This document shows, piece by piece, positions 1 through 12,111 of a stretch of 64,000 bases of DNA; position 1 is the first letter of the stretch, and each line of letters starts with the position of its first letter. The stretch lies in contig RPFO01000034.1 of NCBI GenBank assembly GCA_009746045.1, forward strand, positions 62,001 through 126,000, read 5' to 3'. A program made the translations under genes and the position numbers. A model generated the notes under the pieces. The model saw nothing but the letters and a program-made list of their open reading frames with translations, was not told where the DNA came from and did no database searches. This DNA comes from Mesostigma viride (taxonomy: Eukaryota; Streptophyta; Mesostigmatophyceae; Mesostigmatales; Mesostigmataceae).

Positions 1-3000
1 CTACACTAACCCTGAAAACGTGGCCTTCCTGCAGCGGTGTGAGGCGTTGGTGGCGCATTTCCACGCGGCAGGGCTCATCGGCGTGACCCACTTCAACGTC
101 CGCTTAGTGTGGCCACTTGTCGCGACCTTGGAGGAGATCTCATCGGATATCGCAGCTGGCACAGTGGCAGAGAATCTTACAGCATTAGTTTTGCCGGATG
201 CGCCCATGTACCAGCTATTCAACGATGCCCGTGGGGCGCGTGGCCGGTTGAGAACGGCCCACGTGGCCGTCTTTGAGTCGTCGTCAGAACTCCTGGAGGA
301 TATCCGTGAGGGGAAACCCATCACCGTGGTGGACCAGGCATCCTATTCGGAGGCGTACGCTGCGGTGGCCCTGGCTGCATACGAGCTGCAGGTTGGCGAG
401 GCGCTGACGTCAGACCTGGCACCGAGTGTGCGGCTATTGTCCAACGGAGAGGTAGGCCAATCAGCAATCGCCTAGCTAGTGCAAGGTGCACTGCAATACA
501 GTGCTGTCATCTGCTGTAAAACTTTGTAGCTAAAATCCAGCTGCGTGAAGGATCGTCAGGGTTTGAAGAGGCTAGCTGCCACTGCGTTTGAGCTCCATGA
601 TTTTGTCGTTTGCGATTAAAAGTACGTAGCTGCCTTTGAGGGCCTGTCGCTATTTATGCATTTTACCCATTGCAATGCCTGCTGCTTGATGATGAGAAAT
701 ATTTGGACGTTGGGCATGCCATTGCATGCAGGTAACGGATGCTGACATGATGCGTGTGCTGTGCCGCGAGGAAGGCTACCCGGTGTGCGGGGACCCTGGC
801 GTCCCAGAAGTCACGCCGCGAGGGTGCCCGTGCTTTGACCGCACGAGCACGCGGTTAGAAGTATTGTCAACTGTGCCGCGTGCTGCCGAAGTTCACCACA
901 AGTCGGCAGCGGGCTTGAGGGATGGCGAGCGTGATTTCCCCGGCACACAATCTCGATGGTGAGATCATCATGGGAGGTCCTGACACAGGAAGTCTTTTGT
1001 CACTTAGAACTGTTGCTATTGTAATCTTTGTAACTATGTACTAATAGTTTTTAAAAATTTTCCCAAACAATCATAACGTGAGGAGACAAGGTGGGGAAGG
1101 CTGTAGGACTTGAAGCCAACGCAGCTGGGAACCTTGGATTAAGAGTGTGTGATTACATGACTTGCAAGACAGGCTTGCCACTTACACCAGGAAATCAGCT
1201 GCACGCACACGAGCCAGCTATTGCACAGCCACTTCTTGTGCCCATCAGGTCAGCTGGTCATGCGAAAGCTCCTCATGGATGTTCTATCAGTATGCTAGGC
1301 ATCTCCATTGGTGTAGCACAAACTTGTGTGCAGTGATGGATGTATTTGATTGCCAAACGTTTTGCTCATTATGCTGCTTTAAGAAGCCCCGCCTCCCACA
1401 GCTAAAGTGCTGTGAACCATAGCAAGTCTTTTTCATGCCTCTTGCTTTGGAATTCAAGGACCCATCCATGGCCTACAGTAGAAAAAGTCAGGCTTATCCT
1501 TCCTCGAGCTTCTTCGCATGCACAACTCCACATTCAGGATGTTTCATCACTTTGTGTCATGGCTTAAAAAAGCCTGCATTATGTAATTTGTAGTTGACTT
1601 ATTTTATCTGAGTAGGTAATAGATGATAGTTAAGCACAAATTTTAACATAATTATCAACCTCGTCTTTGACATGGCACTACCAAATCCCAATATCATGTG
1701 TCATGAATGTCAGATTCTATACTCGACATTGTAGAATAATTTATTACCTAATCACACATAATCAGTTCATGAAAGCACCAATTGTAACCTAAATATCAAC
1801 ACAACTTTGTAACCGCATTATCAAATTTTAATTACATGTGTCCTCCCGGCCCGTTCCATTCCTTCTGTATCTTCATCGTCCTCTTTGTTGTGCCTTGACT
1901 ACTCGCAGGGAGATGAAGGGGGACGCTATGTTCAGTGTCGCGCTGGCACTCCAGGCGGTCACCGCGGCGCTGGCAAACGCTACATGGACGGCTATGGTGA
2001 ACGCTGACTACTACGCGGCTTTAATCCACCCATTGATCAGTGAGAAGATGGAAGCCATCGGCCGCACAAAAGGAAACCGCACAATCTGGCTCACCTTTGA
2101 CCACGATGAAGACATGCCACTGCAGCAGTTCCTTGGCAAGTACAACGCGGATGGGTATGTTGGGACGACGGCGGGGGGGACAGAGCTCTTGGGGGCGTAC
2201 GCCAGGAGTCATCTGAGGAGCAATGACGACCGCACGCTCGTCTTGGCGGAGATCGCCTTGACACCCAAGTGGGTGCAAATGGCGCGCGGGTTTATAAACG
2301 GCTTCTTCAACCACACGCTGGCATACCTGGACAGGCTCTGGGTGTACCCCTTCCGGCAATATTGCAGCAACGAACCCGTGGCATTCCGCTTTCATGACGG
2401 CTGGACACAGGACATGTCGCCCTGCTACAGCCCACTAGCAGACCGCGTGGAGGCTGGTGCGGGCGCCAATCTTTCGGGCTCCTATCCATTCATGCTGGAT
2501 CTCATCAAAACGCCTTCCCCTTTGTCGGAGCGGCTCACGTTCGTGCGGGTATTCCGTGAAGCGCTCCGGGCTGGGAACGTGTCTGGCATGAGTTATGGCA
2601 CGGTGGCGGTTCTACCGATCATGTGGGAGGATGTCCCGCTTTTGATCCAGCAGGCGGAGGAATCTCGGGCCAGGGGGCCCCAGGGTGACACCAAGATCAT
2701 GAGCTTTTTCTGCTTGTCGTCCGACTTCCAGCTGTTCGCGTATCCAGACACGATCCCCGGCTCATCGCGGCATTCTGCGTGCCTCGACTGGCAGGTGTGT
2801 GCCTCGATCAGCATTAGGTCAACATTGGTCCGCGTTGTTGACCGCCCCACCAGGCTTCCATTGCCGTGGATCACGTAGCCTGCACACAGGGCGGCAGATG
2901 TTTCAAAGCTGATGCTAGGTGCACTGCATGGTCACGGTTGGCAGGATCCTGTGAACCATGCTGTGCACGTGTTTTCGGTATAGGATGCCGTGATGCGGTG

Positions 3001-5530
3001 CGTGCGGCCATGGGATGCCATGAGGATGTGCTGGTCATGCTGCAACCTGCTTTGTAAAAGCCCTACTTGGGACTGACCTTGCAGGAATTACCTGGCAAGT
3101 CGGTGAAAGGAGGTTTGTTTGTCTTGAAACATAAGGAGGGGCCGGGGGGAATGTGGTAGGACGGCGCGAAGAGGGCAAGGGGGGGTGACCGGCTGGGGAT
3201 CCGTGTAGAGATAGAGATGCTTGGGGAGTTGTGGAAGAAACGGTATCAGGAACCGGGGTCGGAATGAAAAGAAAACAGGGACAAATCTGCTCGTCTATGT
3301 GTCTAGACCGTAGACACTGTGCAGCTTAGCTCACGCAGCGCTTCATGCTCGCATGCTTGTCCTACAAATTACGCGCATGCTGTTCCTTCATTGCAAACGC
3401 CTGCTTGTCTTCTTCCTCCCACCCTACAGTGTCCTCTGCCCTGCATGCTCTGTCACCGCACATGCTGTTTCTGTCATCGTCATTATCCCTGCCTGTCCTG
3501 CCGTCGCTCTCTCCTTTCTAGTTGTCCTCACCCGTCACCATTCAGCCTTGCTTCCCTTCCAGGCCGACATCTTCTGGTCCTCCGCTGCCCCAGCCATGGC
3601 ACCCTTCACCATCTTCGTCAGTCCCCTCTTCACATCCCCCCCACTACCCAGGGCCGCTAAGCGCCCGTGCGCTTAACCTCCACGCATCAACCCCACACGC
3701 ACACTTCCCGGGTACCCCCTGGCCACCCACTGCGCTGGCTGTGCTGGCCCCCCTGTTTTCACACCTGCGGTCCTGCATGTCGTCTAGCATTGCTGTCTTC
3801 GCTCCCTAATAAACCCTGCCTCAAGCCTATGTTCCCTTCTGTTACGAAAACGTCAGGGTTATGGCAGGTTAATGCATTTGGCAGCAGGGTCTGCGTCTTC
3901 TTACAGGAAGTCCAGCGAATAACTAGAGACAGCTTGACCTTTCATTCCCTTTATAGCTGCATGCTCTGTTCGTCCTGCCATAACCCTGGAATGTTTGCCC
4001 TTTCTGACCCTGGGACGTGTGCATGCAAACAAAATGGCTCGCAAAAACCGGCGTGTGGTGTGCGCAACAGAGCCAGCTCACGTCATACATCGCCTACATG
4101 GCGGCCCAACTGGAGCAGCAGACACGGGGGGAGCGGCTGTTCCGGGGGGCGGTGCCAACCGACCGGCTGCTCACGCGGGATTCACTGGGCCCACGTGCAC
4201 GGCAACGAATGGCCGACTGCCACCTGCACCGCCGGCGGACACTCGCCGAAAACGGCACAGACACATCGTTTGCGGTCTGCGACTACGCTGCCGGTTGCGG
4301 TGGCAACGCCAGCATTGACGCCTGCTCTGGGCGCGGCTGGTGCCAGTTCCCGACCGCCCGGATGAACGCGCAGACCCCCGGGGGCCTGGTGCCCTCTCAG
4401 GGCTGGTGTGTGTGCCACAAGGGGGCCAAGGGGCTGTTCTGCGAGCTCGACGATGATGATAACCACATGGGGCTTGTCATCGCGCTGGGCATCAGCCTGC
4501 CATTGCTATTGTTACTGCCCATGGTTAGCTATCTGCTGTGGAAGGGGCTGATTGCCGTGGCCGGAAAAAGGCGGCATGACGTGGATGTAATCCGGAGCCA
4601 GCCACCTGGGAAATACGCTGAGATCATCATGGTGCACACGGATGTGAGTTGTGTACACTACTACAGGTTTCAGGCCTGCGCCGAATGGTTGTCTGGTTGA
4701 TATGCCCGTGTGCAGCTGCATGTGCGTTCTTGGTGCAATCGCTAGTCGCTCTTATTCCTACCGTATTGGCCCCGTTACTGTCCCAACCCTAACGAAGTTG
4801 CCTGTCTGCAGCTCTTATTCCTACCGTATTGGCCCCGTTACTTACCCAACCCTAGCCTAGTTTCCTGTCTGCAGCTCTTATTCCTACCGTATTGGCCCCG
4901 TTACTTACCCAACCCTAACCTAGTTTCCTGTTTGCAGCTCAATACTCAATTCTTTTTGCAACCTTACTGATGGCTATTGTTCCCTGCTGGTTCTTGTCAT
5001 TCATGGTTCAGACTCTTAATTGGCCATTATCTGAAAGATGTGTTTTGGCCGTTGGGAGGGGGGAGAGAGGCGCAGGGAAGATGCCCCTGCTTGGATGAAC
5101 AGGGGAAATACCCCCCTTGTTATTTTGATGGTGCGATGCGCAAACTCCCTTCTACCCACCAAGAACGTGCGTAGTTCTATTTAAGGTTTTCTGGCACGCT
5201 TTCCTAGGAAGTTCCCTAGTGAAGAAGTAGTGAAGGGCATGCTTGCAATGCAATGGACGAAACAGCCTGGAATAGGTGGAGGGGAGGTATCCATGGTTCC
5301 AGTCGAGATAATGGTTGCGAACCAATGATGGTGCAATCCTGGCGGTGAGCACCGGATGTGAAATGGATTGTTACTCTTCCGTTGGGATGGAAGAAAATTT
5401 ATTATTAAAGGGGAGAACTAGTGCACGGAACGTTCAATGCGTGTCCATGCAGTCCCTTGCAGGCTTGCAGGTGTGACATCTCTCTCTCTCTCTCGCCCCT
5501 CTCCCTCCCTCCCTCCCTCTCTCTCTCTCT

Positions 5531-5629
<99 letters not shown>

Positions 5630-8600
5630 TGTGTGTGTCTCCTTGTGTGTGTCTCTCTCTCTGTCTCTCTCTCTCAGCTCTTTCTCTCTTTCTCTTTCTC
5701 TCTCTCTCTCTCTCTTTCTCTCTTCTTACTTGCATAGTTTCTGAGATACTGATTTCATACTAGTACTAGAATAACTTTCTCTCTACGGAAGTGAGACTGA
5801 GACATTCCGTCAGGAACGATACGTGATAGTCAAGCTAATGCTTTGAATTTCCATCGTTGGTTGCATGGTCCTGTTTTGCGACCTGTCGGCCGCGCCGCAA
5901 ATATTGCAGATCGAAGGCTCCACCCAGCTGTGGGAGCATGACCCTGAGATGATGGACCATAGCCTCCAAGTCCACCACCGGGTACGCTCTTTTGCTGTAC
6001 GGCATGTTGTGTTCCTCTTGTTGGTCATTTCTGGTATGTAAGCTCTCCAGCTTCTGTATTGATTGGTTTCATGCACAACCAGAAGTGCACGCTTTCTTGC
6101 TTTCTGCTGTCACAGGCGCTTGGCACAAAGCTACTACTATGCGGCTGGCAGTGCTCCATCCTCTGCTTGTTTGTGGCTTGACAACGGTCCAAAGCATTGT
6201 CATAATCAAGGCCTACATGGTAACACATGCACTTCCATGTGGGGTTGGCTTGCCAATCGTGCAAATTTCCTCTTTGCGCTCTTCTGAAAAGGTTGTTTGA
6301 AGTCCCTAACCGGAGTAATAATGATGAGCATCAAAAGCCACAGTAACAGCAACAACATTATTCTTGTCGTTGTCCAGTGCAGGTGTTCTTGACAGCACTT
6401 CGCAAAGATTCAATACTACTACAAATAGAAATCATCGATGTGTCCCGACTCTGATCTCGCACAGGTGCTGCTGCACTTTCTTCTGGGCATCCACTTGCAA
6501 AACTTTTGTTTACGAAGTATAACTCATACTACAATGAGAATAACTCATACTACAATGAGAATAACTTTTGTTGATACATGGTTTGATATCTCACCACGCA
6601 GGTGCTGCGCTCGCTCCTGGGCATCCACCACGGCTATGAGTGCAATACCGAGGGCGACGCGTTCGAGGTAGTCTTTCACCGTGCTGGCGATGCGGTCCGC
6701 TGGGCGTGTGAGGTGCAGCTGGCCCTCCTCCACCCAGAGACCCTGCTTTCCCCAAAAGGAATTATCCCCTTCCACTCCAAGCTGCCGTGCACGTGGCCCG
6801 AGCGCCTACAGTCACACGAGGTGGGACAGCTTGTCCTTGGCCCCGACGGCACGACCCTATTCCGGGGCCTTCGCGTGCGCATGGGCATTCACCAGGGCGC
6901 TCCAGAAGCAAACTTCCGCCATTCCACGAGTGGTCGCCAGCGTTATGAAGGGCGTGTTGTGGATGTGGCTCGGGCCATAGTGAACGCTGCCTCCAAGGGT
7001 GGCCAGGTGCTCATGTCCAGCAGCGCGTGGGCCTCACTGACGCCATCGGATATTAGAGGCCTGAACCTGGTCGTGCACCACCTGGGGGAGCACCTGGTAG
7101 GGGACGATCTGATGCCGATGCAGCTGCTCGAGGTGCTCCCGCAATCACTTCAAGGGCGGGCGCCATTCGCCCCCTTGCGTTCACGCAAGCAGCTGTCCCC
7201 TTCGTTCTTCGATGCCCCTGCCGCAAGTAGTTTCGTCCGGGGCACTCCCCCCTCGGAACCCATGTGCATCATGTTCACCTTTGTCAAGCCGAGCATGCGT
7301 ATCAAACAAAACCCCGAATACGAGTCAGCACTAGCCACATTCATATCTTTCACCCGCAGGCTCCTGCGCACGCACCGTGGCTATGAGTGCGAGGAGAGGA
7401 ACGGCGATTTTCTGCTGGCGTTTGGCAGTCTGGTGGACGCCGTCCAGTTCAGCCAGGCGCTCCAGGTGGGCGCAATGGCGCTCCCATGGCCCAGGAGCAT
7501 TCTTGAAGAGGCAGAAGCGGAAGCGGTGGCGCTGACGTTTGTGACGGAGAATGGCGACGCTGACAGCCCCGGATGTGTGCTGGGTCCCTCCGGATGTGTG
7601 CCGGCCACCTCAACCCCCTGGCTGTTTCGGTGAGTGGCCTTCAACTGGCACCTGTTTTCGTTAAGTGGGACGGAGGGCTACGTGATGAGCAAATCCAATA
7701 GCGTTGTGGGGCTGTTGCAAGGAGTCCGTGAAATCTGATATCAATTTCTTCTGCTGCTGAACCTAGACCCATATTCTTTTCTGCTGCATGGGGTATGCTC
7801 TGCAAGCCATCAAGCCATTCCCAGTTGCCGTTGGACTCAAACACAAAGGTATGCTAAACTGCATGCATATGTATTCTCCCCACCAATTCGCACCATGCAG
7901 CGGCCTGCGCATCAAGTGCGGCTTCTACTGGGGCATTCCCACCCGCTGCCTGCCACATGGCAGCACCGGGCGCGCTGCCTACTTTGGCCCCCTCATGAAC
8001 CGCGCCGCGCGCATCGCTTCCTACGCAAGCGCCGGCCAGACACTGTGCAACAGCGAGGCTGTGGAGGCCTACAACGAGGCGTGTAAAAATATGGATGACA
8101 ATGTGGCAGACCCAGCCGTTCTGCCCGTGACATTCACCTACGTTGGCTCCCCTGTTTTGAAGGTAAGAAACGTTTAACAAAAATGAAAATTTACGCTGCA
8201 GGGGTATGTCATCACATATGTAGCAGAATATGTCATCACTTGACCTTGCAGGCACAGCGTCATCTCTTTGCCGCCAAATCAAGAGAAGAAAAGGCAGTGC
8301 TGCGGCCATGGCTGTGATCTGTCGAACCAGATTCCGTCAACACCTTTTCTTTGGGCAGTCAGGTCCTCACGCAATGGTACGCATGGCTTGCAAAGTCCAG
8401 GCCATTAGGAAAACGGCCACAGTACCAACTGGGAGTGTGGGTGCGTGCGCCGTGATGTCCCTTCTTATGCATGCAAGGCGTGGCGGCGTGGGGCTGTGTG
8501 GATGGCCCCCCCTGTGCTTTCAGCAAATGCTATATAGTGTGCTATCTCATAGGGCGTTAACTTCAACACCCAGCAACCTAAGGGGGGGGGGGGAGCTCAT

Positions 8601-9381
8601 ACTGGAAGCTGCGTCAGGGGGAGAAAAATCAGTCAAGACCATGACTGTGGCATTGTTTCGGATAGCAGCCATGCACCTCACGACCTGGAGAGAGATATTC
8701 AGTAGATGCATCTATGTGTAGCCTGTGTGGGAGCAAAGCCGGCAGTATGATTGGTAGTGGCTTGGCTTTTATGTAGCCCAGGTCAACATCTGGGTGCTAG
8801 AAAACTGAACATGTGCCGAAAGGACCTGCCGAAGATTTGGGTGAAGAGTAGCCAACTTGCGTTTGACATGTGTATTTGCTGGGAGCACTATTTCATCTGT
8901 TGTCCAATACGTTTGGTCAAAGGACATAGTTGGCAAGAAGTAGGACATGCATGCAGAGATATGTCCTTATCGCTACGTATAAGTGGTGTTGTTCCTGGGC
9001 ATGTGACATATATCCGCTGGGCTCATGCTGCTGTGCTGACACTAATTGGTTTCGACATTTTCCTGCTGGTACTTGCAGGGGGTGTCCTCGTTGGTGCCAT
9101 TGTCGCAAGTGGCAAGCCCGCTCATTGCAGCCCGGGTGTTTGACTCTCCTGCAGCAGACAAGGTCAGGGGCACAGACCAGTACCCAGTAGTCATGAGTTT
9201 GCCATCTCCAACTGGCTCCCCCACCTCTAACCACGCATCCACCCATTCCAGTCGCGAAATGGCAAATTCTTTCACGAAGTCAAATGCACTCTTCGAACCG
9301 GTGCTGACACGAGAGGACAGCAATGGTAGTCATCACAGCGGTTCTATTCTACGCAGGCAACTAAGCTATTTCAGCGTCTGA
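1..9381 (+). CDS. Receptor-type class III nucleotide cyclase, 3' part of gene (8 exons)
   Basis: Membrane receptor predicted to make cAMP or cGMP. Exons: <2-451, 732-958, 1909-2794, 4071-4643, 5910-5981, 6602-7629, 7901-8162, 9079-9381. All have GT-AG borders and matching phases, giving 3801 nt (1266 codons plus TGA). Exons 1-3 encode an extracellular region; exon 1 resembles the C-terminal half of a type I periplasmic-binding fold (GKPITVVDQASYSEAYAAV). Exon 4 holds a Cys-rich EGF-like stretch (CGG...CSGRGWCQF...GWCVCHKG) and one hydrophobic helix (GLVIALGISLPLLLLLPMV). The exon 4/5 junction creates the cyclase motif TDIEGST; exon 6 holds the rest of C1 (TEGDAF) and the start of C2; exons 7-8 finish C2 (MNRAARI, VLKGVSSLVPLSQV) and a Ser-rich tail. 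The 5' end lies outside the window. Substrate (ATP or GTP) was not assigned. The exon model is strong; the ligand is unknown. Confidence 0.85.
4749..4937 (+). repeat. Three 63-bp tandem repeats in a cyclase intron
   Basis: Three near-identical units begin at about 4749, 4812 and 4875. Each starts CTCTTATTCCTACCGTATTG and carries CCAACCCTAA and CTGCAG. They lie in the intron between exons 4 and 5, just after the exon 4 donor at 4644. They contain pyrimidine-rich CAG sites that look like acceptors, but no coding continuation follows. Confidence 0.85.
5479..5730 (+). repeat. CT/GT microsatellite in a cyclase intron
   Basis: A long low-complexity tract, mostly (CT)n with CCCT interruptions, a (GT)n block near 5613-5638 and a second CT block to about 5726. 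It lies between cyclase exons 4 and 5. Open frames over it encode only Ser/Leu or Arg/Glu repeats and are not genes. Confidence 0.95.
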
Positions 9382-9865
9382 CTAATATTTAGATTTGAAG
9401 AGCCTCGTATGGCCCAGGATCTCATGCCACAGGTCTGCGCAAGCGTTCTTATGGGTGAGCACTCGGCTTTGGCAGATAGCCTCGAACTCGCTAGTGAAAT
9501 TCGCCTTCCTTGATTGTTGGATACATATGGTTTTACTTACCCGTCATACGTATTTGTACAAAAAAATGTGTAGGGTTATTTACGCCATTTATTGCGTTGT
9601 GTTCCCTACACAGCACCTGCAGCACCTGCCGGTAGACATGAAAATGTTCAGGCCTGAAATCTGGAAGTTCATTACAGGACTGTGGAAGCTCGAGCCTGCT
9701 GCCTGCCTTACATATTCCTATGGGGACGAAATGCGCCGGGCTATCAGCCAACTTGTATCTGTATACATTCGAGCTCAACTTCATGGAACTAAGAATTTAG
9801 CCATGCTATGCCCATTAAGGGAGACCATGGCAATTGCCACGAGCCACGAGGTAGCCATGGCTGTC
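9382..9865. other. Gap between cyclase gene and LINE-C, no gene recognised
   Basis: Holds the presumed 3' UTR of the cyclase gene. Around 9793-9820 there is a fragment like the LINE-C 3' UTR (AATTTAGCCATGCTATGCCC). No convincing exon was found. Confidence 0.5.
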
Positions 9866-9977
9866 GGAGCTCATAACTTTCATGCTTGAGCACCGAATTT
9901 AGCCGTGAATATCACTATCGCTTCGTCTTTCTAAGACGCACATGCTGATATAATTTTCCGAATCTAAAACGCAATAT

Positions 9978-11330
9978 ATGACGAGCAAACGCCTGTCGAC
10001 GCAACGCAGTTTGGCGGATGCGCTCGCCTTTGACAATGCGGCAGCTGAGGCTGCCGCTTCGCCAGATCCGGCAGGCAGCGGTGACACTAGTCGTGCACTG
10101 GTGGTCACCCAGCAACCTCCCGGCCTCACTGCCTCGCCATCGGCATCGCCCGACCCTAAACGCGCCCGCTCAACCGACAAACCAGGAGGGTCTTCACGCC
10201 CCTCGGAACCGCGCTTTCGGCTCAAATCTTTCCAGGTCGATGATTACGACTGGACCAACATGTCTCCGTCCGAGGCTCTGGACTGCCTCTTCTACGGGGA
10301 CTACGCCTCGCTTTACGACCTGTGCATCCATCTCCACGCCACCGGACGCCTCCTCGTCACCGACGGCCGTCGCTGGCACAATGTCAGCATGGTTTTCGGC
10401 TCCCCCCGCCCCGTTCTCCAGCACGCCATCCTCAACTCCCTTCTCCAACGCTCTGACGGCGAGATCTGGGCTCCATCCATCTCCGCCCCCACCCTCCGTT
10501 CCATCCTCCTGGAAGCCTTTCAGCAGCACGCGACCCCCCTTGCTGCCGACGTCGCAGCAATGGGTGGCACGCTGACTGCTGAACTTCCTCACATTTCCAC
10601 CGCCGCCGCCTCCACCTCCACTGCCATTTCCGCCTCCACTGCCGACATCAAAGCCCAGCTCCTCGACATCGACCAACGCCTTCAAGCCACCGCCAACGCC
10701 CTTGAGAGCTTGCATGACACCGCCGGCCTCACCGCCCAGGCGGTGAATTAAGGACATCGCCGCCCAGCCGGCGCCTGCTGGCCCGGCCGGCGATGCTCCC
10801 TCCACCTGGGCGGACTTGCTTAAGCAGCACACCACCTCCACCACCTCCACCATCTCGGCACAACTCAAGCAACAAGCCCTCGACCTTCGCGAGGAAGCCG
10901 ACATCGCCCGGCGCAGCCACAATGTCATCGTCAAGCACTTCGACCAGCAGGCAGGTGAGACCTCCACGAGCCTTCTTGAGGCATTTAAGCGCGCCATTCT
11001 TGCCCCCATGTTACTCACTGGTGAGCTGGACATGTCGGCTGTCCGCCTCCCCCGCGCGCGGGGTAAGGCTGGCCCGGCACCCGTGCTCCTCACCTTTAAG
11101 TACATGGCGGACAAGCTGGCGTTCCTTAAATGCCGCAAGAAGCTCTCGGAGACTCGCTTCACGCTGGACGACGACTTGACCCTGGCCCAGCAACAGCGGC
11201 GACGCGAGCTATGGCCGACCTACCTTCAGCTCCGGCAGAGCGCAAGGGGGAAGCCGGTATACTGGAGGGGGGCGGTCATCCACGTTGACCACAAGCCCTG
11301 GCAGCCCCCTCCTGCCACCTCAGACAAGGG
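9978..11330 (+). pseudogene. LINE-C ORF1 protein (RNA-binding type), frameshifted
   Basis: ORF1-type protein expected to coat LINE RNA. The first frame runs 9978-10751. A frameshift at about 10741-10755 moves the reading to the frame used at 10816-11330, where the homology continues (STWADLLKQ, then NVIVKHFDQ). The C-terminal half (KYMADKLAFLKCRKKL, LDDDLTLAQQQ, VYWRGAVIHVDHKPW) matches the ORF1 of LINE-D and, more distantly, A and B. This is an RRM-like core plus C-terminal domain by analogy with other ORF1 proteins; no catalytic motif is present. The frame ends where a REL-LINE fragment was inserted at about 11331. Confidence 0.75.
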
Positions 11331-11341
11331 AATATATATTA

Positions 11342-12099
11342 AAAATATAATTACTTACAACAGAGTGAAATCACTCAAACCAAAGCAAACGCCCAGCTAT
11401 AAACCTATATATACAGAGCCATGTCAAAGCTCTATACCAGTAGGGAATATAATTACTTACAACAGAGTGAAATCACTCAAACCAAAGCAAACGCCCAGCT
11501 ATAAACCTATATACAGAGCCATGTTAAAGCTCTATACTACGATAAGACCAATGGAAACGCCTAACGGGAGGAACCTAATAGCCCTGCTGCACCGCAAAAT
11601 CAGCCCGCGTACGGCGGAGCATGATGTCAGCCATGGCCCGAGTCAGCGCCACCGACAAGCGCTGACGCCAATATGACGTCCAGGTCCGCGCCGACCATGG
11701 GGCCCGCTGGCCCTCCAGGTCCAGCCGGTCCTCCCGGAGCCGGCAACACTCCTTGAAGAAGGCGGAGGTCAGGGGCCCCATGGCCCCAAACTCCTCCAGG
11801 ACAAAGGGCACCACACGATGGTGCCCGACGTCGCCGTAGGCCAGGAGCTTGGCCCGCTCCGCCCGGTCCGCCGTGTAACCTGCCGTGAGGGAGGCCCCAG
11901 CCACGTGGCTAAGAGCCAAGGGCCGCGCCACCGAAACGTCAATAAGCAGATGCCGGCCACCCCCCTCAAAGTCCAGCACCACGATGTCAGGCCGGTGGTT
12001 GGGGGAATAGAAGGCAGCGCCATCCGCATCCTCGGACCGGATGTTCGCGTGGGGGAAAACCGACCGAATCATGGCGAGCACCACTGTCAGGAGGACAGG
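11342..12099 (-). mobile_element. Two 5'-truncated REL-LINE 3' ends in tandem
   Basis: A tail of about 95 bp (11342-11437) and a longer copy (about 11446-12099) lie on the minus strand. Both end in the same 3' UTR with hairpin GAGTG-ATTT-CACTC and TAATTATA. GGGAATATATATT borders precede the first copy and follow the second. The longer copy is almost identical to the copy at 12112-13362, so the insertions are recent. Confidence 0.8.
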
Positions 12100-12111
12100 G
12101 AATATATATTA

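Noticed and set aside
4785-4925. AACCCTAA words as interstitial telomere repeat
   Set aside because: They occur once per 63-bp unit, not as a tandem heptamer array.
5418-5763. Open frames of about 105 residues on both strands
   Set aside because: They translate a CT/GT microsatellite into Ser/Leu or Arg/Glu repeats.
7854-8309. 151-residue minus-strand open frame
   Set aside because: Antisense to cyclase exon 7, whose coding sense is well supported.
8252-8317. Possible last cyclase exon (AQRHLFAAKSREEK..., TGA at 8315-8317)
   Set aside because: It has an acceptor and correct phase, but splicing 8162 to 9079 instead yields VLKGVSSLVPLSQV, the typical end of a cyclase domain. Kept only as a possible alternative exon.
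10194-11162. 322-residue minus-strand open frame
   Set aside because: Antisense to LINE-C ORF1; Gly-rich shadow with no motifs.
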